DNA of 64,000 bases from Verrucomicrobiota bacterium (GTDB taxonomy: Bacteria > Verrucomicrobiota > Verrucomicrobiia > Verrucomicrobiales > Akkermansiaceae): NCBI GenBank assembly GCA_026397725.1, contig JAPLUI010000487.1, positions 1-64,000 on the forward strand, read 5' to 3'. Shown here in pieces: positions 58,733 to 64,000 of the stretch. Position 1 is the stretch's first letter. Every line of letters begins with the position of its first letter. The translations under genes and the position numbers were made by a program. The notes beneath the pieces were generated by a model that made no database searches, had not been told where the DNA came from, and worked only from the letters and a program-made list of their open reading frames with translations.

Positions 58733-60045
58733 TGCCGGCCACCGGTCGCGGCGCAGTCGGTCCATCGCCCGTGCCAGGCAACGAAGCACGGTGGTTCAAA
58801 GGCAACCTGCACACGCATTCACTCTGGAGCGACGGCGACGATTATCCGGAAATGATTGCCGATTGGTACAAGCGCAACGGCTATCAGTTCCTGGGAATTT
58901 CGGATCACAACGTGCTTCAGCAGGGCCAACGTTGGTTGGAACTCAAGCCACCGGCGGAGGGGAAAAGCGCGACCCCGCAAAACGGCGGCGGTGTGGCGCT
59001 GGAGCAATACCTCGGCCGCTTCGGTCCGGATTGGGTGGAACAGCGTGAGTCGAGCGGGAAGACGGCAATCCGCCTGAAACCGCTCGCCGAATACCGCTCG
59101 CTGTTAGAAGAGCCGGGGCGGTTCCTGATGATCTCCAGCGAGGAAATCACCTCGTCGTGGAAGCGCCCAAAGACCGAAACTGCGCCCGCGGCGGGCGGGC
59201 CGGTACACATGAACGTCACCAACCCGCGCGATTTCATCCCACCGGTGGGTGGCGACAGCGCGCTATCGGTCATGCAGCGGACGATTGACGCCGTGCTCGC
59301 GCAGCGGGCGAAAACCGGCCAGCCCATGTTTCCGCACCTGAATCACCCGAATTTCGGTTGGGGTGTCACCGCCGAAGAGTTGATGCAATTGCGAGGCGAG
59401 CAGTTCTTTGAAATCTACAATGGCCATCCGGGAGTGCATAACGATGGCGATGCCACCCACCTCGGCACCGATGAGATGTGGGACGCGATCCTCACCCGCC
59501 GGATCGCCGAACTCCATTTGCCGCTGATGTTTTGCATGGCCGTTGATGATGCCCACGCCTATCACGGGATGAAACTCGGCCAGAGCAACCCGGGCCGCGG
59601 CTGGGTCATGGTTCGGGCGAAAAACCTAACAGCCGAATCCATCATCACCGCGATGGAGGCCGGAGACTTTTACGCGTCCTCCGGCGTAACGCTCGCCGAC
59701 GTGAAACGCGGCGGCAATCAACTCGAAGTGGAAATCCATGCGGAACCCGGGGTGACATACCTCACGAAATTCATCGGCACGCGCATCGGCTACGACGCGG
59801 CCAGCCAGCTATTGCTCCGGCCAGAGGGTGAAGCTGCGGGAGCAACCGTTCCCCACCGGCGCTACAGCAAGGAGGTTGGTGCCGTTCTCGCCGAGGTTCC
59901 CGGCTCGCACGCGTCCTATACCATGCACGGAGACGAACTCTACGTGCGTGCGAAAATCATTTCCTCGAAGCCCAAGCCCAACGCCAGCGTGGCCAAGGAG
60001 GTCGAATGCGCATGGACCCAACCGCTGGCGGGCACCGCGAAGTGA
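58729..60045 (+). CDS. PHP-domain metal-dependent hydrolase-like protein
   Basis: FKGNLHTHSLWSDGDDYPEMIADWYKRNGYQFLGISDHN (PHP H-x-H and SDHN); start proposed at ATG 58729/58732. Confidence 0.75.
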   Translation: MMPATGRGAVGPSPVPGNEARWFKGNLHTHSLWSDGDDYPEMIADWYKRNGYQFLGISDHNVLQQGQRWLELKPPAEGKSATPQNGGGVALEQYLGRFGPDWVEQRESSGKTAIRLKPLAEYRSLLEEPGRFLMISSEEITSSWKRPKTETAPAAGGPVHMNVTNPRDFIPPVGGDSALSVMQRTIDAVLAQRAKTGQPMFPHLNHPNFGWGVTAEELMQLRGEQFFEIYNGHPGVHNDGDATHLGTDEMWDAILTRRIAELHLPLMFCMAVDDAHAYHGMKLGQSNPGRGWVMVRAKNLTAESIITAMEAGDFYASSGVTLADVKRGGNQLEVEIHAEPGVTYLTKFIGTRIGYDAASQLLLRPEGEAAGATVPHRRYSKEVGAVLAEVPGSHASYTMHGDELYVRAKIISSKPKPNASVAKEVECAWTQPLAGTAK

Positions 60046-60343
60046 TGCGGCGTGGCTTCCTCACCTGCCACGCTTGAGTTCGAATTCCGATGTTGGATCC
60101 TGATCAGCGTACGAACCTTCTGCTGGAATTCTCGTAGGACAAATTCCAGGGCTGTATCATGAACGAACGACGTTGAATTTGGCGGGGTCGCCGCAATGAG
60201 AAGCGATCGGAATGCGGTGGTTTGTTTCATGGCCATATTGGTTGTTCGGCAAACCGACCCAATGAGGTGCCCCCTCACCCCGCCGACCTTTGAATGAAAA
60301 TCTCTCAATAGCAGGAAGGCAACGGTTTGCCGCAGTAACATGA

Positions 60344-63601
<3,258 letters not shown>

Positions 63602-63644
63602 TGACAGAAATATGATTGATTGAAATGTCAGCATGAGAAGTCAC

Positions 63645-64000
63645 ATGAAAAAGCTATCAACACTGATCCTTTCCGCCCTTGCCATTATCCTGGTGGCATC
63701 TCCTGGTCGTGCCGAACAGGCAACCTCGGGTAGGGCAGTCGCTCTAACGGTCAATGAGAGCCTTGCGGAGGCCGGGCCCCGCGGGAAATGTGATTTTGGC
63801 GCATACTACACCCGCCTGCCTGTTGCAGGTAATGACATGGAAAAAGTTGGCGATTACGCGGATATCGTGGTGCAGGTGGGAACAAACAAGAAATTCATCT
63901 TTGCTCGCGACTCCAGTTACCTCCCTTGTCTCGTGGTCGGCAGCCAGCAGACCTATGTCAAGGAGCTTGTTGAACGAAAGGGGGACGGAACGGCCGCGCG
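63645..64000 (+). CDS. Secreted protein of unknown function, truncated by the window end
   Basis: MKKLSTLILSALAIILVASPGRAEQATSGRAVALTVNESLAEAGPRGKCDFGAYYTRLPVAGNDMEKVGDYADIVVQVG, open to the window edge. Confidence 0.6.
   Translation, partial: MKKLSTLILSALAIILVASPGRAEQATSGRAVALTVNESLAEAGPRGKCDFGAYYTRLPVAGNDMEKVGDYADIVVQVGTNKKFIFARDSSYLPCLVVGSQQTYVKELVERKGDGTAA

Overview
High-GC bacterial window, probably Verrucomicrobiota (inferred from family content, not proven). It has three parts. (1) 1-20 kb: a GntR/LacI-type regulator with a perfect palindromic operator candidate, a discoidin/Ig secreted protein, a sialate O-acetylesterase, a patch of gene remnants, a three-gene operon (two paralogous polytopic membrane proteins with GATase1-like domains plus a protein with three YYWCxxCKxYH repeats), a NarL-type two-component system, an ABC ATPase and a sulfatase. 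(2) ~20-48.4 kb: about 28 kb of minus-strand genes for large repetitive secreted proteins: beta-helix, three tandem kelch-type proteins, a parvulin-like protein, a four-module OB-fold-like protein, a delta-60/beta-helix/cadherin protein, an autotransporter-like LamG protein, a BspA-type LRR protein and a small PEP-CTERM protein. (3) 48.8-64 kb: a plus-strand glycan-degradation cluster with SGNH/sialate O-acetylesterases, a PDZ/HEAT protein, a GH101-like protein, a PHP-domain protein and GH2 beta-galactosidase. Main observations: the kelch paralogues carry exactly 14, 7 and 14 repeats, with a conserved linker between repeats 7 and 8 in both 14-repeat members; one has a G10-tract frameshift in repeat 8. 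The short spacers between the kelch genes hold a GNRA-type hairpin with one compensatory base-pair change. Other points are the membrane/GATase/YWCxxC operon, a PEP-CTERM protein that looks like a collapsed repeat module, and several decayed gene junctions. All calls come from reading the sequence and ORF track; no database search was run.
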